Positions 11,734-25,139 of a stretch of DNA of 64,000 nt are shown here, piece after piece. This stretch comes from Plantago ovata (lineage: Eukaryota; Streptophyta; Magnoliopsida; Lamiales; Plantaginaceae). A program made the position numbers and the translations under genes. How positions within the stretch are numbered: position 1 is the stretch's first letter; every line of letters starts with the position of its first letter. The stretch is taken from contig CM051458.1 in the NCBI GenBank assembly GCA_028274465.1, forward strand, positions 82,914,085-82,978,084, in the 5' to 3' direction. Under the pieces are notes generated by a model. The model worked only from the letters and a program-made list of their open reading frames with translations. It made no database searches and was not told the origin of the DNA.

Positions 11734-12213
11734 ATGTTCTCCAAACTCCAAAACTGCCGGTCGGTCGCCGCCGCCGCCGTGCGCCACCCTCGACCCACCA
11801 ATCCCCATCCGCACCACCGCCTACTACACAACGGCCCCGACACCATCGAAGAATTATTCGAGAGGCACTTAGTCAAGGACGACAAAAAACGCCACCTCGA
11901 TGACGACGAAAACGAACTAATCAACCGCCAACGCCTCACCAGCTCGCGGCGCGAGGCTCTGAGCCTCTACCGAGATATAATTCGAGCTACTCGGTTCTTC
12001 ATGTGGCCCGATTCGCGTGGGATTGTGTGGCGTGATGTTTTGAGGGAAAATGCGAGAAAGGAATTTGAGGACGCTAGGTTCGAGAAAGATCCGGAAATTA
12101 TTACTCGGTTGCTGATCGGCGGCCGAGATGCTGTGCAAGCGGCTATTGACAAGCTTGTGGAGAAGCAGAGGGAGCAGATTGAGAAGGAGAGGAATGAGTT
12201 ACATCGCCGATGA
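11734..12213 (+). CDS. LYR-motif (Complex1_LYR) protein, probably mitochondrial
   Basis: Single-exon gene for 159 residues starting at ATG 11734. The first 35 residues are rich in Ala, Arg and His with almost no acidic residues, as expected of a mitochondrial presequence. The LYR domain starts near residue 74 (REALSLYRDIIRATRFF, with L78-Y79-R80). It continues with WRDVLRENARKEFE and ITRLLIGGRDAVQAAIDKL, and ends in a charged helix (KQREQIEKERNELHRR). LYR proteins bind acyl carrier protein and assist Fe-S cluster delivery or respiratory complex assembly. The block MWPDSRGIVWRDVLRENARKEFE recalls the plant EMB1793 type, but that subfamily call is from memory and uncertain. The coding region is more GC-rich than its flanks. 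Confidence 0.85.
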   Translation: MFSKLQNCRSVAAAAVRHPRPTNPHPHHRLLHNGPDTIEELFERHLVKDDKKRHLDDDENELINRQRLTSSRREALSLYRDIIRATRFFMWPDSRGIVWRDVLRENARKEFEDARFEKDPEIITRLLIGGRDAVQAAIDKLVEKQREQIEKERNELHRR

Positions 12214-15200
12214 GATTTTGAGGTTATTTTCAACTTTGTACTGCTGCTATTATTGGAGTATTATTATTCATCTAATTAGACTATAATGAATGATTTTGTT
12301 TCACATTTTGTTGTTATTCATTGATTTATTGATGGTGTGTAAGAGTGTTCTTTAGCTTACATTTATCTGAGGATGCATATACTCTAGGAATTTCGGTTTC
12401 ATGGTGATGTACTAATGGCTTTAGATTAGTTAAATCACATACCTTCGTAGTCCAGTGATCAATAGGATATGTGTGTTTTGCATATGTAAGACAGAGTAGC
12501 TTTTATGATAATAGTTTGATGGAGAGCTCAGGACATGGTGTGAATGAAGTTATGGAATACTATTCTGCTGTCAAATCTGTTTGTTTGCTGGGATTTTGAT
12601 CTCATGGTTGGATGAACTTGGCAAAATGTGGTTTTCAGAACCTTTGTGATATTATAGAATTGATGAAGAGTATTTAGGTTCCAACTTCGGACATCTGTCT
12701 CTGGTCAGGTGGTTCACATTAATTTATACAGAAGTATCTCGTAGTAGTACTCATTAGGTTTGTCAACTGGTCTGGTAACGCTGGAAAATGCAAACATGAG
12801 TTGCTTGGAGACCGACTTCACGGTGAAATTGTAAATGTAAATAAAGAGGAGCGGCTCTTCATCTCTCATATCGTGGTTGATGGCTCGAGTGGTAGAGGTT
12901 GGGTTAGTTTCAATTTCCTTGGAAAAATTGGTGTGATAAGATCCTATTACGTGTTTCACTAGAGTTTTTGTAGAACGCTGGTATTAAAATATCTCTCTGA
13001 TGGCCAAACGTTGAGATGCCTATTTAGAAATGAACTCAGTAAAGAACAGGTACTTCTGTTTTAGATACTTGTCTCATCTCTGGTGCTTTCTGAGAAGTAC
13101 AGAGCTCGGTCCAAGAAACCCTTATTGGATGTTAATTGCATAGTCTTAATAAAGATATGCTACTAGCCAATAGGCAAGATGAATAAGCAAGAAGTTGGAA
13201 TAGTATTCTTACCCTTGAGATTCCTTTTTTGTTCACCTAGCCTTCCCTGGGCTATAGGGATAAGAAGCTTATTTGTAATTGTTAATTGTTGAGAAATGCA
13301 AGGTACTTGACATAAAGGGCACAAAGACCCATTTAGTTAGTGCATCTGAAATTTTCCTGGAAAAAAAAAATCCTTCTTTAGGGTATTCAGCATCGCTTCT
13401 GGCAATGGAAACAATGAAGAATAGGGTATCTCTTATACACCCGAATTGCCAAGCGTTCACATAAAGCCGCTCCTAGGTGTTGCCTTTGATCTTTAAGGGA
13501 AATTTTGATTGAGATATAAAAGCAGTTGTTTACAAAACATGATTAGATTAACAAGTTGCTCAGAATTCAGTACTGTTATGAACATTCATACAAATCGAGA
13601 AATTTTGTCTAATTAGGGAAAATGAATGGGATTGTGTAAATAGAATAGGACATGGAAGTAACCATTCCTAAAGTTAAATTATTCATCTGTTGCATTTGAT
13701 ACCCCATTCATCATCTGTGAGCAGATTTCATTAATGCTGATTGCTGAATGTACTTGTCTCACAATTTCTGATTATTGGGATCTGAAGGTGTGACACTTCC
13801 CTCTTATCAGGATGGCCAATGGAGAGATGAAGCGACGGCAGCATCACAGAGGTAATTGATTTCCTGCTAGTCTTTGATCACAAAAAGTTCTGCATTGTTA
13901 GAAGTACTTCCCAGCGAATCGAAGTGTTTTATGCCATTAGCTAATACAGAGAGTTAGTGTGGAAGAATAGCGCTCTATCACATGCTTTGTAAAGTAATTG
14001 TTGATGCTGTTGTTGTCTCCGTCCCAAGCTATATTACCATCAGCAGAAGTGCAGATCTTTATTTCATGTTTCAGGGAACATGTTATTGTTTCTCATAATT
14101 GTGTTTGCCAAAATTAGTTGATGCTTGATAAGGTTATTGACACCCGGTAATGTGATTCGATCCTGATAAGTTGCCTATTGCCTAAGTTACCAGATTCGAA
14201 TAAGTGTGTTTGATGAAGATGTCTGATAAGGTGATTTTTGTAAATGACACAAAAGGGTATGTATTGCTGGTGCTGTGTAACTAAAAATAAAAGCTATTTT
14301 TTCCTTTTTGTTGTTGATTTCTCTTATTTTATGAATTTATTGATAATTTGGTGAATTACCTAAACTACTCTTCCAGATAGCTTAATTACAACTTAGGGCT
14401 ATACTTCCAACAATTACATTTGGTCCGACATATCCTACCCGTACCCACAACTCTATGTCTTATTCGGGTATTCAATGGGTTCAGGTCGGATAGGATTGAA
14501 GCCTACACGTTCACAAATCACAACTGTCTATCCCCAATCAGTGTATTAAATACTGAACCATCCAACCCAATTAGATTAATCCAAGTAGTATTTTTTTCCA
14601 TAAACGGTCTCCAGGTATGAAAATGCATGAATTCTATTATTGATGTTCGTAGATGTGGACATGCTCCCTGAGTGCACTGACAAGGCAAGGAAAAGCCTTC
14701 CTTAGCGAAATTTGGGATCTTATTATAAGAATGCGCTGGGTGGGTTCGTGGAGTGTACAGTTATGGTATTGTGGGTATCATTTATTTATAATATGGTGAA
14801 CTGCTGCTGCCCTTGGATATGTTGTTCTTGTTTTGTATATATGTGCTACAAGCCTGCAATATTCTTTTCTGTTGCAGTATTATATAGGATCATTGCTTTG
14901 TTGGAACCGTGCAGTAGCTCCCATGGCTTGTTAACTTGAGTTCAGGTTTTCTTTTCATGCTTAGTGCACATTGTATGATATAACCCGATATTGATTTCTT
15001 ACTGTATTCCTCTTTTCTCTATCTAGATATTGGCTCCTTTTGATGTTGATTGTTTATTTGTTAAGGCTTGATTAGTAAACTCATTGTAGACTAGTTAGTT
15101 CCTATGCATTGGTTAAAACTTAAAAGTTGCAAACCACTATAGTTCTTCCTATGTGGATTACACGGTTGAGTGTGGTTGTTTGAGTTGGTGTTAAGGATAG

Positions 15201-15800
15201 GAAGAATTTGCTTTGTTGCTGTAAATGCAATTATTTTGGATGTTAATTATAACGTTGGCCCATTTTTGGTTGTGCATTTGTTATTCCTTTTTGCTCCTCT
15301 AGTTTAGTTCAGGGGACTTTTGGTTGCATTCTGGCCTGCATTTAAGTTTTACAGACTTGCACTAAGTTGTGAAGATGTTGACCTTAACGGTTCATAAGAT
15401 AAAAAAAGGGACTCTCTCACTATTCCCCGTGGGGCCCACATAATTTTCTGACCTTGATAAACAAATAAACACGAGCTCCCGAATGTGTATCATGATATCA
15501 TCACTTCTCTTCAGTGATGAACTGATGATTGCTGATGAAGTTAGATAGCAACGCCAATTGCCAAGAAGATGTAGCCTGGAGGAATCCGTTGTGCACTTTG
15601 TTTTGGTTGGACGAGTGTATAGGTGACAGTCCTGGATCAAATGTCATGTTTAGGATTTTGGCAAATTCCTTTGGACGACATGTTACCATTTCACTTAATT
15701 TATACCTTAACTTTCATGTCTGAATTTGGTTTGGGATTAGACGATTATGGCAAAAGGTATTGTACTCCTCCTTGCCTTGGAGCCACACCCTATTAGGATT
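12214..15800. other. Long non-coding stretch downstream of the LYR gene
   Basis: No gene with recognisable protein motifs was found. Base composition (T- and G-rich on +) and possible splice-like sites (for example gcatcacag followed by gtaattg near 13850) would allow a spliced 3' untranslated region or non-coding transcript of the LYR gene. This cannot be shown from sequence alone. Confidence 0.4.
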
Positions 15801-15809
15801 TTACATGGT

Positions 15810-15972
15810 TTCAGATAACTTTTTTTTTAAATAATAGGAGTGATAAAATATGCAAAGTAAAGATGAAAAGTTATTACTCCAACATGTATTAAAAAGAAAA
15901 GAGGTTATAATTTTGTGGGACACTGAAAATGAAAAACAGGTATAGTTCTGTAGTGGAGGACGGAAGGAGTAA
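15810..15972. mobile_element. Half of a Stowaway-like MITE
   Basis: The right end carries the inverted-repeat word ggacggaaggagta (15959-15972), and the preceding part (gtgggacactgaaaatg, aaaacaggtatagttctg) is typical of plant Stowaway-like MITEs. A matching left terminal repeat is not evident, so the left limit is a guess. It is probably truncated. Confidence 0.45.
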
Positions 15973-16199
15973 AAATTGGGATGTGAGATGCGACTTGTAA
16001 ACATGAAATGGGTGGCGCCTTCTGTTGTTCAATAGAGAAAATGTGCAACATTTTAGTAATTACGTCAGATTGTAGTGTTTCATAAATTTAATGATTCGGA
16101 TTAATTTAATGATGATCAAATAATTAATATCAGGATTAGAATCAAATTCGTTTGTTTTCAAGAAACCTTCTGATTGCTCCTGGCCTTTTCATTAGTGTG

Positions 16200-17335
16200 A
16201 TCAGTTCAGCTGGGATATTTGGCTTCCCTAGGATGTGGTTCAGTAAAGCCTAGAGTTCCTTTACCAACAACTCCTAAGGGCTAGGGCAGATAAATGGGTC
16301 AGGGCAGTTCAAGAATCAGGTTCATTTACTGTCAAATTTGCTTATATGATGTTTATAGTCGCAGACTCCCAATGCTAGCTTAGTAGCTTACCTTGGTGTA
16401 AAGTTTGGAAGCTTCAAACTCTTCCAAGAGTTAAAATTTCCATCAGGCTTTGTTTACATCGGAAGTTTCTTGCAAATAAAGGCATTATAGAACCACACTA
16501 GTGTAGATTGATCGTGTAATAATGAGCAAAGTCTATAAATAACCACATCCTGTCTGTCAAGCTTGTGAGCACCTAAGGAGACTTTTCTGGCCATCAATTT
16601 GGAGGTGGAAAGTGTGTTATCTTATGTTTAATTCCTCAACTCAACTCAAACGGAGAATCTCTTCGTTTTAAAAAAAAATAATATTAAAAATTCCTCAACT
16701 CAAAATAATGTTTTCACCAACTTTTTGTTATTTTTGGCAGCAGAGAAATGATTTCATTGTAGGAGCTCTGTTTTAAAACAATTGCAGAATATCCAGAAAC
16801 ATTTTACAGTCTTCTACTTCTAAATCTCCCCTATAAACCAACCATTTCACTGTCTGTGGAAGCCTCATCCTGCAAATTTCTCGTTTTTAAACGCAGATGG
16901 TTCCTCTCTGCCTCAAAACTGATAATGCTGGCATTGATATGAAGGCAAGTTTGTCAGAGCTGCATCAGGATGTTATAGGGAAAAAAAAAACAATAACACA
17001 GCTGAAAGGGTGTTGAGATATGGATATTGGATTGGCTTATGGCTTTACAGATGAACGCAACAACATTGGTGTGATTCAATGTGAGACTATATTTTCTTTC
17101 TGGAAACAAGACTTTCTCAGGAACCACCAAGTACTAGTGGATTATGTTGCAAGCCTGTTAGAGCAAATGAAAGAGTTTTAGCTGATTTTAGTCTATAGTG
17201 AAGCCAATAAAGTGGCTGATCTTTCATCAAAATTTGGAAGCTGGAACTTGCACCAGAAGATGAACTTAGATGTTAGGAACACTTCCTGTACTTTTGGATG
17301 GATTGGGAAATTTGGAGTGGATTTTAAAACTTGAA
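16200..17335 (+). mobile_element. LINE 3' relic (zf-RVT and RNase H part)
   Basis: Broken plus-strand frames read SGSFTVKFAYMMF and VWKLQTLPRVKISIRLCLHRK (16310-16490), which match the zf-RVT region at the end of plant LINE reverse transcriptases. Further on, NADGSSLP (near 16894) matches the start of the LINE RNase H domain, and the part near 17195 (SEANKVADLSSKFGSW) matches its end. Stops and frameshifts are frequent. No target duplication was found, so the limits are approximate. It differs from the LINE at 7.87 kb, which lacks an RNase H domain. Confidence 0.6.
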
Positions 17336-17453
17336 CTGTTTTCTCTTGAATAATTTAATTTAATATAGTGGAATAGTGGGGGAGGGGGGATAGTAAATTT
17401 TCAAACTTCTCTTCCTCAGCCCACGTCCTTGTTTGTTGAGTGTTGTTGACTAA

Positions 17454-17591
17454 GGCTATGTTCGTTTGAAAATTGATTATTTTAAATTCAGTTCTGCTAC
17501 ATTAAGTTTAGTTGAGTTTAAATTTATTTAATATTATTTTATACTACAAATGGGTTCAGTTCATATTAGTTCAGACGAAGAGAACATACCC
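17454..17591. mobile_element. Tourist (PIF/Harbinger)-like MITE
   Basis: A 138-bp element with terminal repeats ggctatgttcg (left) and gggtatgttc (right, read on minus), bounded on both sides by TAA (17451-17453 and 17592-17594). TAA/TTA target duplications are the hallmark of PIF/Harbinger elements, and ggctatgttcgtttg is a common Tourist-like end. It has no coding capacity. Confidence 0.7.
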
Positions 17592-17594
17592 TAA

Positions 17595-19676
17595 AAGTCA
17601 AAGTCAACGATCTAATTCTAAGGAGTAGTAGAAGAAAATTTGGGGCAGCCCACAGATGTACACAAAGTGACAAAACCAAATCTAACATGCTGTATAACAA
17701 TAAATAATATAATAATTTGACAATAACTTTACGTTCTGGAATAGAAAGACGGATGGAAAGTGTTAACCATGATAGTAATACTCCCTTCAATTTTGATAAT
17801 AATTTTCAATTTAATTCAATTAATTTATATTTGTTAATTTTAAATTTATATTTCAAAAACAAGTTCAACTCATATTTTATCCGTTTAATCAATCCGCGCC
17901 ACTGAAAAGGTTAATAAAAATATAGGGATTCTTACATTTAGACCCTTGCTAGATTTTATTATTACATCGGGATCCCTGTTAGTTCAAGTATTACGTCTTC
18001 CCATCCCATGTTAGATAGATATAATTGACTCTGAACTCATGAATTTGATTTTTTACGATGTAAAACCTATTTGATTTTAACTTTGACCAAACAAGTTAAT
18101 TTTTCATTTAGGGGCCGAATGGTTTGGTGTATTTCACCAAATTTAATGATTGACCGAGTACTTTACATCGATTGGTTGTACTTGGCGGTGTACAAAATTC
18201 AACATCTGATGCATTTCCAAATGATTTTTTTTAGGGGGGGGGGGGTGTTGGATTTGAAAACACACCATATCATGTGTTTGGACCATTAACGTGAAAGTAC
18301 ATGACTACCCTTCAATATCTCAATATTTACACGACGGCAATTGACTACCTACCACAGTATAAAAACCATCGATCCAGTTTCCTACACCCCAAAATCATAC
18401 GTGTTTTTGCTGGTTCACATGTAGAACTCGAACCTAGTTTCTTCCCTTTCAATTCTTCAACATCACCTTCAATTCCCCTCCGATCTCCATCAACAATGTC
18501 GCAGTCTCAAATTCCTTGATTTTGGACGACGGTTTCGTTTGTGGTGTACGCAACTGGCACATTCTTTGACTTCAAATTCAACATTAACGAGTCTCGAACT
18601 AGAAAATGATTCGAGATTCGGAGAGGTTTCTTGGGTGTTGAAGTCAGGATTATCGATTATGGCGTAGTTTCTGGACTTGCAGGTGATGGAGTATTCGTCG
18701 ATTTTTCATGGGGCCACTTGATTGATATTTACCGCCTTTTATGGAGGTTAAGGGAGTGTATGACATGAACTAGTTATGAGTTGACGTTTATTACACATTT
18801 GTCTCAAATGTTTTCAAGTTTATCAAATTAATAATAAATAATTCAACATAACACACATAACTTTTATTTTTTTTAAATGATCTCAAATCTTATCGCAAAA
18901 TTATCCCTAACAAACTTTATAATTCAAAAAAGAACTAAAATTAAAATTACACAAAGGAGTAAATTGGAGCTGTCACACAATTTCGATTGAAGACGTAAAG
19001 CTTTGATCCGAAGTTGCAAATCCAGATCGGAGCTATACAACTCTAGTCAGACTTAGATGTAAGGACACGTAAATTTCCTAAAAATATCATGGAAATAAAT
19101 ATATAAAATAGCTTTGTAATATAGTTTTAGTATTTTATTGCTACTTTTTTTTTTAAGTAATCCTAACTTTAGATGTTACGAGTATTAAAGTTAAGTCCAA
19201 AAGTAACAAATGAAATATCAATTTTACTATTTTTATTCCTTTTCACCTTTTATTTACCCTTTTTATATTTGTGTACAATTTTTGTAAACATTCATTTCTA
19301 ATTACAAAAATATGGAATTACTGTAGCTTTACCCATCCCAAAAGATAGATAAAATTCTCATCACACGGTCAGAATAGTCGAAAGTCAGAATATTAATAAC
19401 GTTCCCATGAGAATTAGTTACACGTAATAAATAGCGGCACAGTATCATGAGGTTAATTTCGTAATTTAGCAAGTCATCCGTTTCTTCACCTAGTAGTTAA
19501 TTCTTTCTTTTCTTCTCCATTGAAATAGCTTTCTGCTGAAACCTCACGGACCCAAAACCAGTATAGTCCAACAAATTTCTTCCAAAACGTGAATCCGTTC
19601 CCAAATCCTCCCTAACCCTTTCCAATTTCCCCAGGGGTTTTGTATCTTATTCATTCATTCAATACCTATTCTCACA
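17595..19676. other. Intergenic, upstream of the P4H gene
   Basis: No protein gene recognised. It contains a 12-bp G run (18234-18245) and a CT-rich stretch just upstream of 19677 that fits a plant 5' leader of the prolyl 4-hydroxylase gene. A C-rich segment at 18400-18530 with an open frame to 18519 has no recognisable motif. Confidence 0.5.
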
Positions 19677-21946
19677 ATGGCGAAAGGACGAGCTAGTCGG
19701 CATCAAGGGAAGAGATCTTCTACGATGGTTTTGGTATTCACGATGCTGTTAATGCTCTCCGTTGTCTTACTTATGCTCCTAGGCCTCGGAATCCTCTCTC
19801 TCCCCGTCGGTTCCGACGATGATTCCTCTCCGATCGGCGGTGCCGGGATCAAAATTAAGCGATTGACAATCGACGTGTACACCTTTTTCCATTTCCTCAT
19901 TGTTTAACTTTTTTTAGGAATGATTTATTAATTTCTGGTTTTGGTTTGTGAAAACAGCAAAGGTGAACGAGATGGATTGGGGAAAAGAGGAGAGCAGTGG
20001 ACGGAGATTCTCTCCTGGGAGCCTAGGGCTTTTCTCTATCATAATTTTTTGGTCAGATTCTGCATTTTCATAATTCTATGTAAATTAGTTTCGGTCATTT
20101 TTTTCGTTTCCTCTGTTTTATGTAGAAATCAGTTGTGATTTAATTTCTTAACTCACTAAATGCATATCTATGACTAGAGATGGATCCAAAACTTATATCT
20201 GCAAAATTCACAAAATGAGATAGTGAATTTAATCTTAGGTGTTGCCATGCCAGGTCAAGTTTTGGCTTCTTTGACATAGAAACCTATATCTTTACACTGA
20301 TTAGTTATTCACTGCAGTCTAAGGAAGAATGTGAGTATTTGATAAATCTTGCCAAACCTCACATGGCGAAGTCAACTGTTGTAGATAGCAAGACTGGCAA
20401 GAGCAAAGATAGCAGGTTTGTTCATCTGGTTTGTCTCTTCTACTTGTGTTTCTTTTTTTCTTTAAATTAAGTTAGCATTTATTTATATCATGTGATAGGG
20501 TACGCACGAGTTCTGGAATGTTCTTGAGGAGAGGACGAGATAAAGTCATCAGAGATATTGAGAAAAGAATTGCTGATTACACATTCATACCTGCAGGTAT
20601 ACATATTATAGTTGACATCCATCTCTAGTTGTGGGTTTGTCTCACTCTCATCTTGTCTTTTCCTCCTTACATTCTCATGTGTCCATGATTTGCATGTTGG
20701 TTTCTATCCTATCAATATTGTCCAATTGAAAGTTTTATAAAGATTGAAATTCTGCCCATGTTAAGAGTATTCAAAGTAACAGTATACATAATTTGTCTAT
20801 ATGAATCAACTTCGAATAATACTATTCTGTTATGCCTGCAATTGACGTATATTTGAGAAAGATATGGTACTTAAATTAACAGAACTTTTTGAGAAATTCA
20901 GAGGAATTTTTTTAATTTTTCAAGTACTTCAGAAGTACCTTACTTACGTGGGATCACTTAAACATTGATTATACTTGGGGATTGACTATGAAAAATTGAG
21001 GTAGAATACTTTACGAGATGTGACTTATGGCCATGCTACGGTTGTGATGACATCTGTTTGCTGCTCTATTATTTTGGTATAAAGTCTTTCTTGATTATAT
21101 CTCCCCGCAACATTTGCCTTGAATTGTCTATATTGTTTCCAGAGCATGGAGAAGGTCTACAGGTGCTACATTATGAAGTGGGACAAAAGTATGAACCTCA
21201 TTTTGACTACTTTCTTGATGAATTCAACACTAAGAATGGAGGTCAGCGCATTGCAACCGTCCTCATGTACTTGTAAGTGGTCTAACCCATTGCTGAGTGA
21301 GGCTGGACATGTTTTTTGAAATAGTCCTTGTCAAAATGCATTATCTTTTTAGTTTCTTATCACCCTCTGCAACTTATGAAGGTCTGATGTTGAAGAAGGC
21401 GGTGAGACTATATTCCCTGCTGCAAAAGGAAATTTTAGTGAACAAGCAGGCTGGAATGAGAAATCTGAATGTGCTAAGAGAGGCCTCGCGGTGAAACCAA
21501 AAATGGGTGATGCTCTACTTTTCTGGAGCATGCGCCCAGATGCATCTCTAGATCCAACAAGCTTGCATGGTGAGCTTCATTCAACAATTTTCCACAATAT
21601 TGTTTGCCCTGTTTTCCTGCATCTTACGCATTGCTCCTTTCCAAGAGAAAATGAAGTGAATAGAGAGTGGGTTAGGTTTGAAGTTACATTTTTCTGTTGA
21701 ATGTTTAAATTTGGTAGGTACATTATCTGTAGCAAGTGTTAGACACTCGTGCCTTATGCCATATCATGCTTGAAAAATATAAATGGCTTATCTTAGCTAG
21801 TGCTATACTTGTAAATATTTTTTTGATTTTATTTAATGCTCACATTTGTGATATCGTCTACTTTGGTTCAAGGTGGTTGCCCTGTTATCAAGGGAAATAA
21901 GTGGTCATCGACAAAGTGGATGCATGTTGGTGAATACAAAATCTAG
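19677..21946 (+). CDS. Prolyl 4-hydroxylase (type II membrane, 2-oxoglutarate/Fe(II) dioxygenase)
   Basis: Seven exons with GT-AG junctions and consistent phase: 19677-19876, 19958-20051, 20318-20415, 20499-20596, 21143-21272, 21382-21569, 21873-21946; 293 residues. A short basic N-terminus and one hydrophobic segment (about residues 17-42) make it a type II ER/Golgi membrane protein. The catalytic domain holds the iron ligands H183-x-D185 (PHFDYF) and H269 (SLHGG), and K279 (GNKW) for 2-oxoglutarate. GERDGLGKRGEQW, SWEPRAFLYHNFL and KECEYLINLAKPHM-like blocks are typical of plant P4Hs. The enzyme hydroxylates proline in extensins and arabinogalactan proteins, which is needed for their O-glycosylation. 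Length and all catalytic residues are normal, so it should be active. The first donor (GT|gtacac) was chosen because only it keeps frame. Confidence 0.92.
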
Positions 21947-24900
21947 CTGTATCCAAGGTATGTGTAAACATTTGATATGAGGAGTCATATACATCATTAA
22001 TTGTTATGGAGATTATTTTATTGGGAGGTTGAATTTCATGTCTATAAATTTTCAATCTATGTCATATCTTAGAGTTACGGTTGCATGATATCTTGGATTT
22101 TGGAGTGCATGCTCTGTATGGTTATTTTCACCCAATTTCAGGCTGTCATTATCATTCAATATTCATATGCTTTCACTGGCTTGATTTGGATGTTATCAGT
22201 TCTGTGGTGTTTGCACCTGCCTCAGTGATGCTATGTTTAAAAGGTCAATCGTTTTCCTTTATCGTCAGTCACAATCTTAAGCTGTATAGATTTCAAACAC
22301 ATTGGTCCTCTGAAGTAAATCTTTATTCATGGTTTTAATAGAGATAAACTTCTGTTCATTACTGGTAAGGCTGACGATAAGATCTGTGTCTAGTGTAATG
22401 TTGTAAACTCTACTTGCCTAGGATATTTGTTAAGTTCTTTTTTCCTAATTATTTCTCTTTGACCTCACTCTCATTCTTCTGTTGGAAAGAAACGTTTGCT
22501 TTCAGCTCTGAACTGTATACAACTTCAATACTTGAGGGACCAAATTTCGATTGAACTCCTCTCATGCACTCTGATTTTCATGATGGGTTTCTCATGCTCT
22601 TTAGAATAAAGTTTGCTTTATCCAAAAAATAAAATAAAACCCAATACTGTGATTGTTAATTGTAATACTGTTCCATTCAGCTACTTTGTCTGTGTGTGCT
22701 AGATGCTTGAGGTTTTTTTTTTTTTTTAATCACTACCATCTCTCTTAATTGGGCCATGTAGATGTAGGATAATGCAGGGTTAGTAGTTTGTAGATGTAGG
22801 ATAATGCAGGGTTATCTGTTTCATCCCTGCTATATCTCCCAAGTGCAAGGCCTTATGTTTGTCTTATGACTAATATTAGAAATTATTTTTGTAGGATATA
22901 AAGAAGTAGAGAGTTTGGTTCAGATATGACCCATTCGAGCTATAGAGCTTTTCTGCTGGTGATTTTTGTGATAACATCGATACCTTTCTAACGAGCAGCA
23001 CCAAGCGGGAAGTTATATGGACTCTTTAAGTTGAGATGTACTTGTTACAGTTGTGTCGGTCACAAGATTCAGCAGTATTTAACAGTTTCAGGATAGAGGA
23101 GAAGATAGAAGAAGTTGTAAGTTACAAAGAAGCAGTATGTACGTACTTGTAAGTTGTAAATGATTGTGTTGTCTGAGCTTTATACTGGCATAGTCATTCT
23201 TTTTTGTTTTATCTCGGACTTCCATTTCAGATTTTCGCTTTGGTGCAGAAGATGAATTATTTAGGAATAGACGTAATGGCATTAAAGCATTATGGGTCTG
23301 CTGATGTACTCGCATTTTTCATTTTCTGAAAAGTGACATTTTATTATAGAATGGATTCGAGATTGGCACGCAGGAATTTCGATTTACATTGTTGATTATG
23401 AAATTACATTCGTAGCGATTGTCTTGGCCGACAGTCTGGTATACGGGAATACGGATATAAACCATCTGTAGTTCGTTAAGCCAGACATGTTTAAGTGTTG
23501 TTTTTTTAAATTTTTTTTTGGTCAATGTCAGGTTTAAGTGTTTAACAAAAGAATTACTCCAGTGTACATTGTATCAACAACATTAGAAGTAGTAGTTAAA
23601 GATCCTAACACAACATCATTTGTTGACGAAGATTTTGTTTTGGATGTTTGTAGAATGTAATTCTTATGGTGTATGACTCATCGATAAAATTGTGATATAA
23701 AAATGTTAAAAAGGAAATATATAGAATTAGGTGAGATGGGCGAAAATGGACTTCGTATAAATAAAATTAATTATGAGGGATAACCAAGGAGTATGATTTT
23801 TAGTTTGATCAATTTTATGTGGTGGAGGTATGTTGCGAAGGACCAAATCGCACTTGATAACCGAATGGATCGGTGGGTTGTAGGTTTTGGGGAAACGATC
23901 ACGTGGTTTGGGAGATGAGGGAAATGGACTGGTTCAAAGGTGCATGAACTGGTCAAGGACGGACGGAATGTGATTAAAGGAATACATTGAGCAAGGGTGT
24001 CAATGTTGTGCGGTGTGGGAATTGAAATGGACTTACTGGGACTCTTTGAGAGTGTGATAAAGACGCATTGAAAGGGCTAAACGCCTAAACCCACTTATGC
24101 GAGATGTGCTCTTACTCTTAATCTTCAAAAGCAATTCCATAATTTTGGCCAATTGGTGTTTATACTCGGGGAATCCAACCCGAGCGGAAATCATGCATGG
24201 GACAATGCAAAATCTGATGATTGTACATAAACATGGTGAGTTCGGGAATGCATGCACCAAACTGATAGGAATGGATTTCAAGTGGTTCTCCATCGATAAA
24301 ATCCGATCTTAAAGCATCTTTCAAGTGAACATCAATACATATTTTGGTGAGAGAGGGGGCACATTAGGCCTCCAATAGACATGCTAACACAGCAAATCAG
24401 GTGACCTAGCCTGTAAGGCAACCAAGTAGGTTTGTCATTCGTCAATGGTTATAGTGCAATCCACCGAAATGTATCAATATCCATTCAGCTAGAGCCGTAC
24501 GGTTCCCACTGGTTTGGCATCTTCAACCTAAATTCTCCAATCTAACCATCTCCATCCGAATTTGATTGAAAGTACAATCAAACATTTGATGAACAAACAA
24601 TTGTCTCCAACCATGTTTGATACGATCAAACTAGTATGCTACCACCAAACCCCCATATGATATGATGATTTTTTCTTTCTCCTTTTTTTTTTAATTTTAA
24701 ATTGCTTTTTCTTTTTGTTTTATGTTCTCTTTAAGTGCTTTTTATTTTCATTTTCTTATATTTTTTATTTTTATTTTTTAATTTTTATGTTGGTGTTGTT
24801 TTATAAGTTTATTTTCCCATATGAAGTATTTCACTATTCATAAATTATAAATTTTTCTTCTCAAAAAAAAAAAAAATTATAAATTTTTTTATTATTATTT

Positions 24901-25139
24901 TTGTTCCGTGTAAGATAGAGGTCATGATGGTTGGTAAATTGATAAAGTTTGATGCCACGCGAGAGTCAGAGTTTGATCTGATTGAAATACTGAGGTCTGG
25001 AGGAGATAGATTTCCGGCGATGAACCCCATAAAGTATTTATAAACCATTCAACTACTCATTGAGTTCCAACATCTAAGTAAAACTGTGCTACTCACACTC
25101 ATCAGTTCAATCGTCGAAGTTGAGAAACAACCAAAAAAT
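21947..25139. other. P4H 3' region and intergenic DNA
   Basis: The 3' untranslated region of P4H may be spliced: the donor-like aggtatgtg at 21957 could join the acceptor-like tttgtag at about 22893. A 26-bp exact direct repeat lies at 22757-22782 and 22789-22814. 23.7-24.7 kb looks like old repeat sequence without a recognisable family. A minus-strand frame (24033-24293) is open for 86 codons but has no motif I know. Poly-T/A tracts at 24680-24890 precede the RFT1 promoter. Confidence 0.45.

Noticed and set aside
17566..18519. Small open frames upstream of the P4H gene
   Set aside because: No motif, no splice-consistent extension, composition like surrounding AT-rich DNA.
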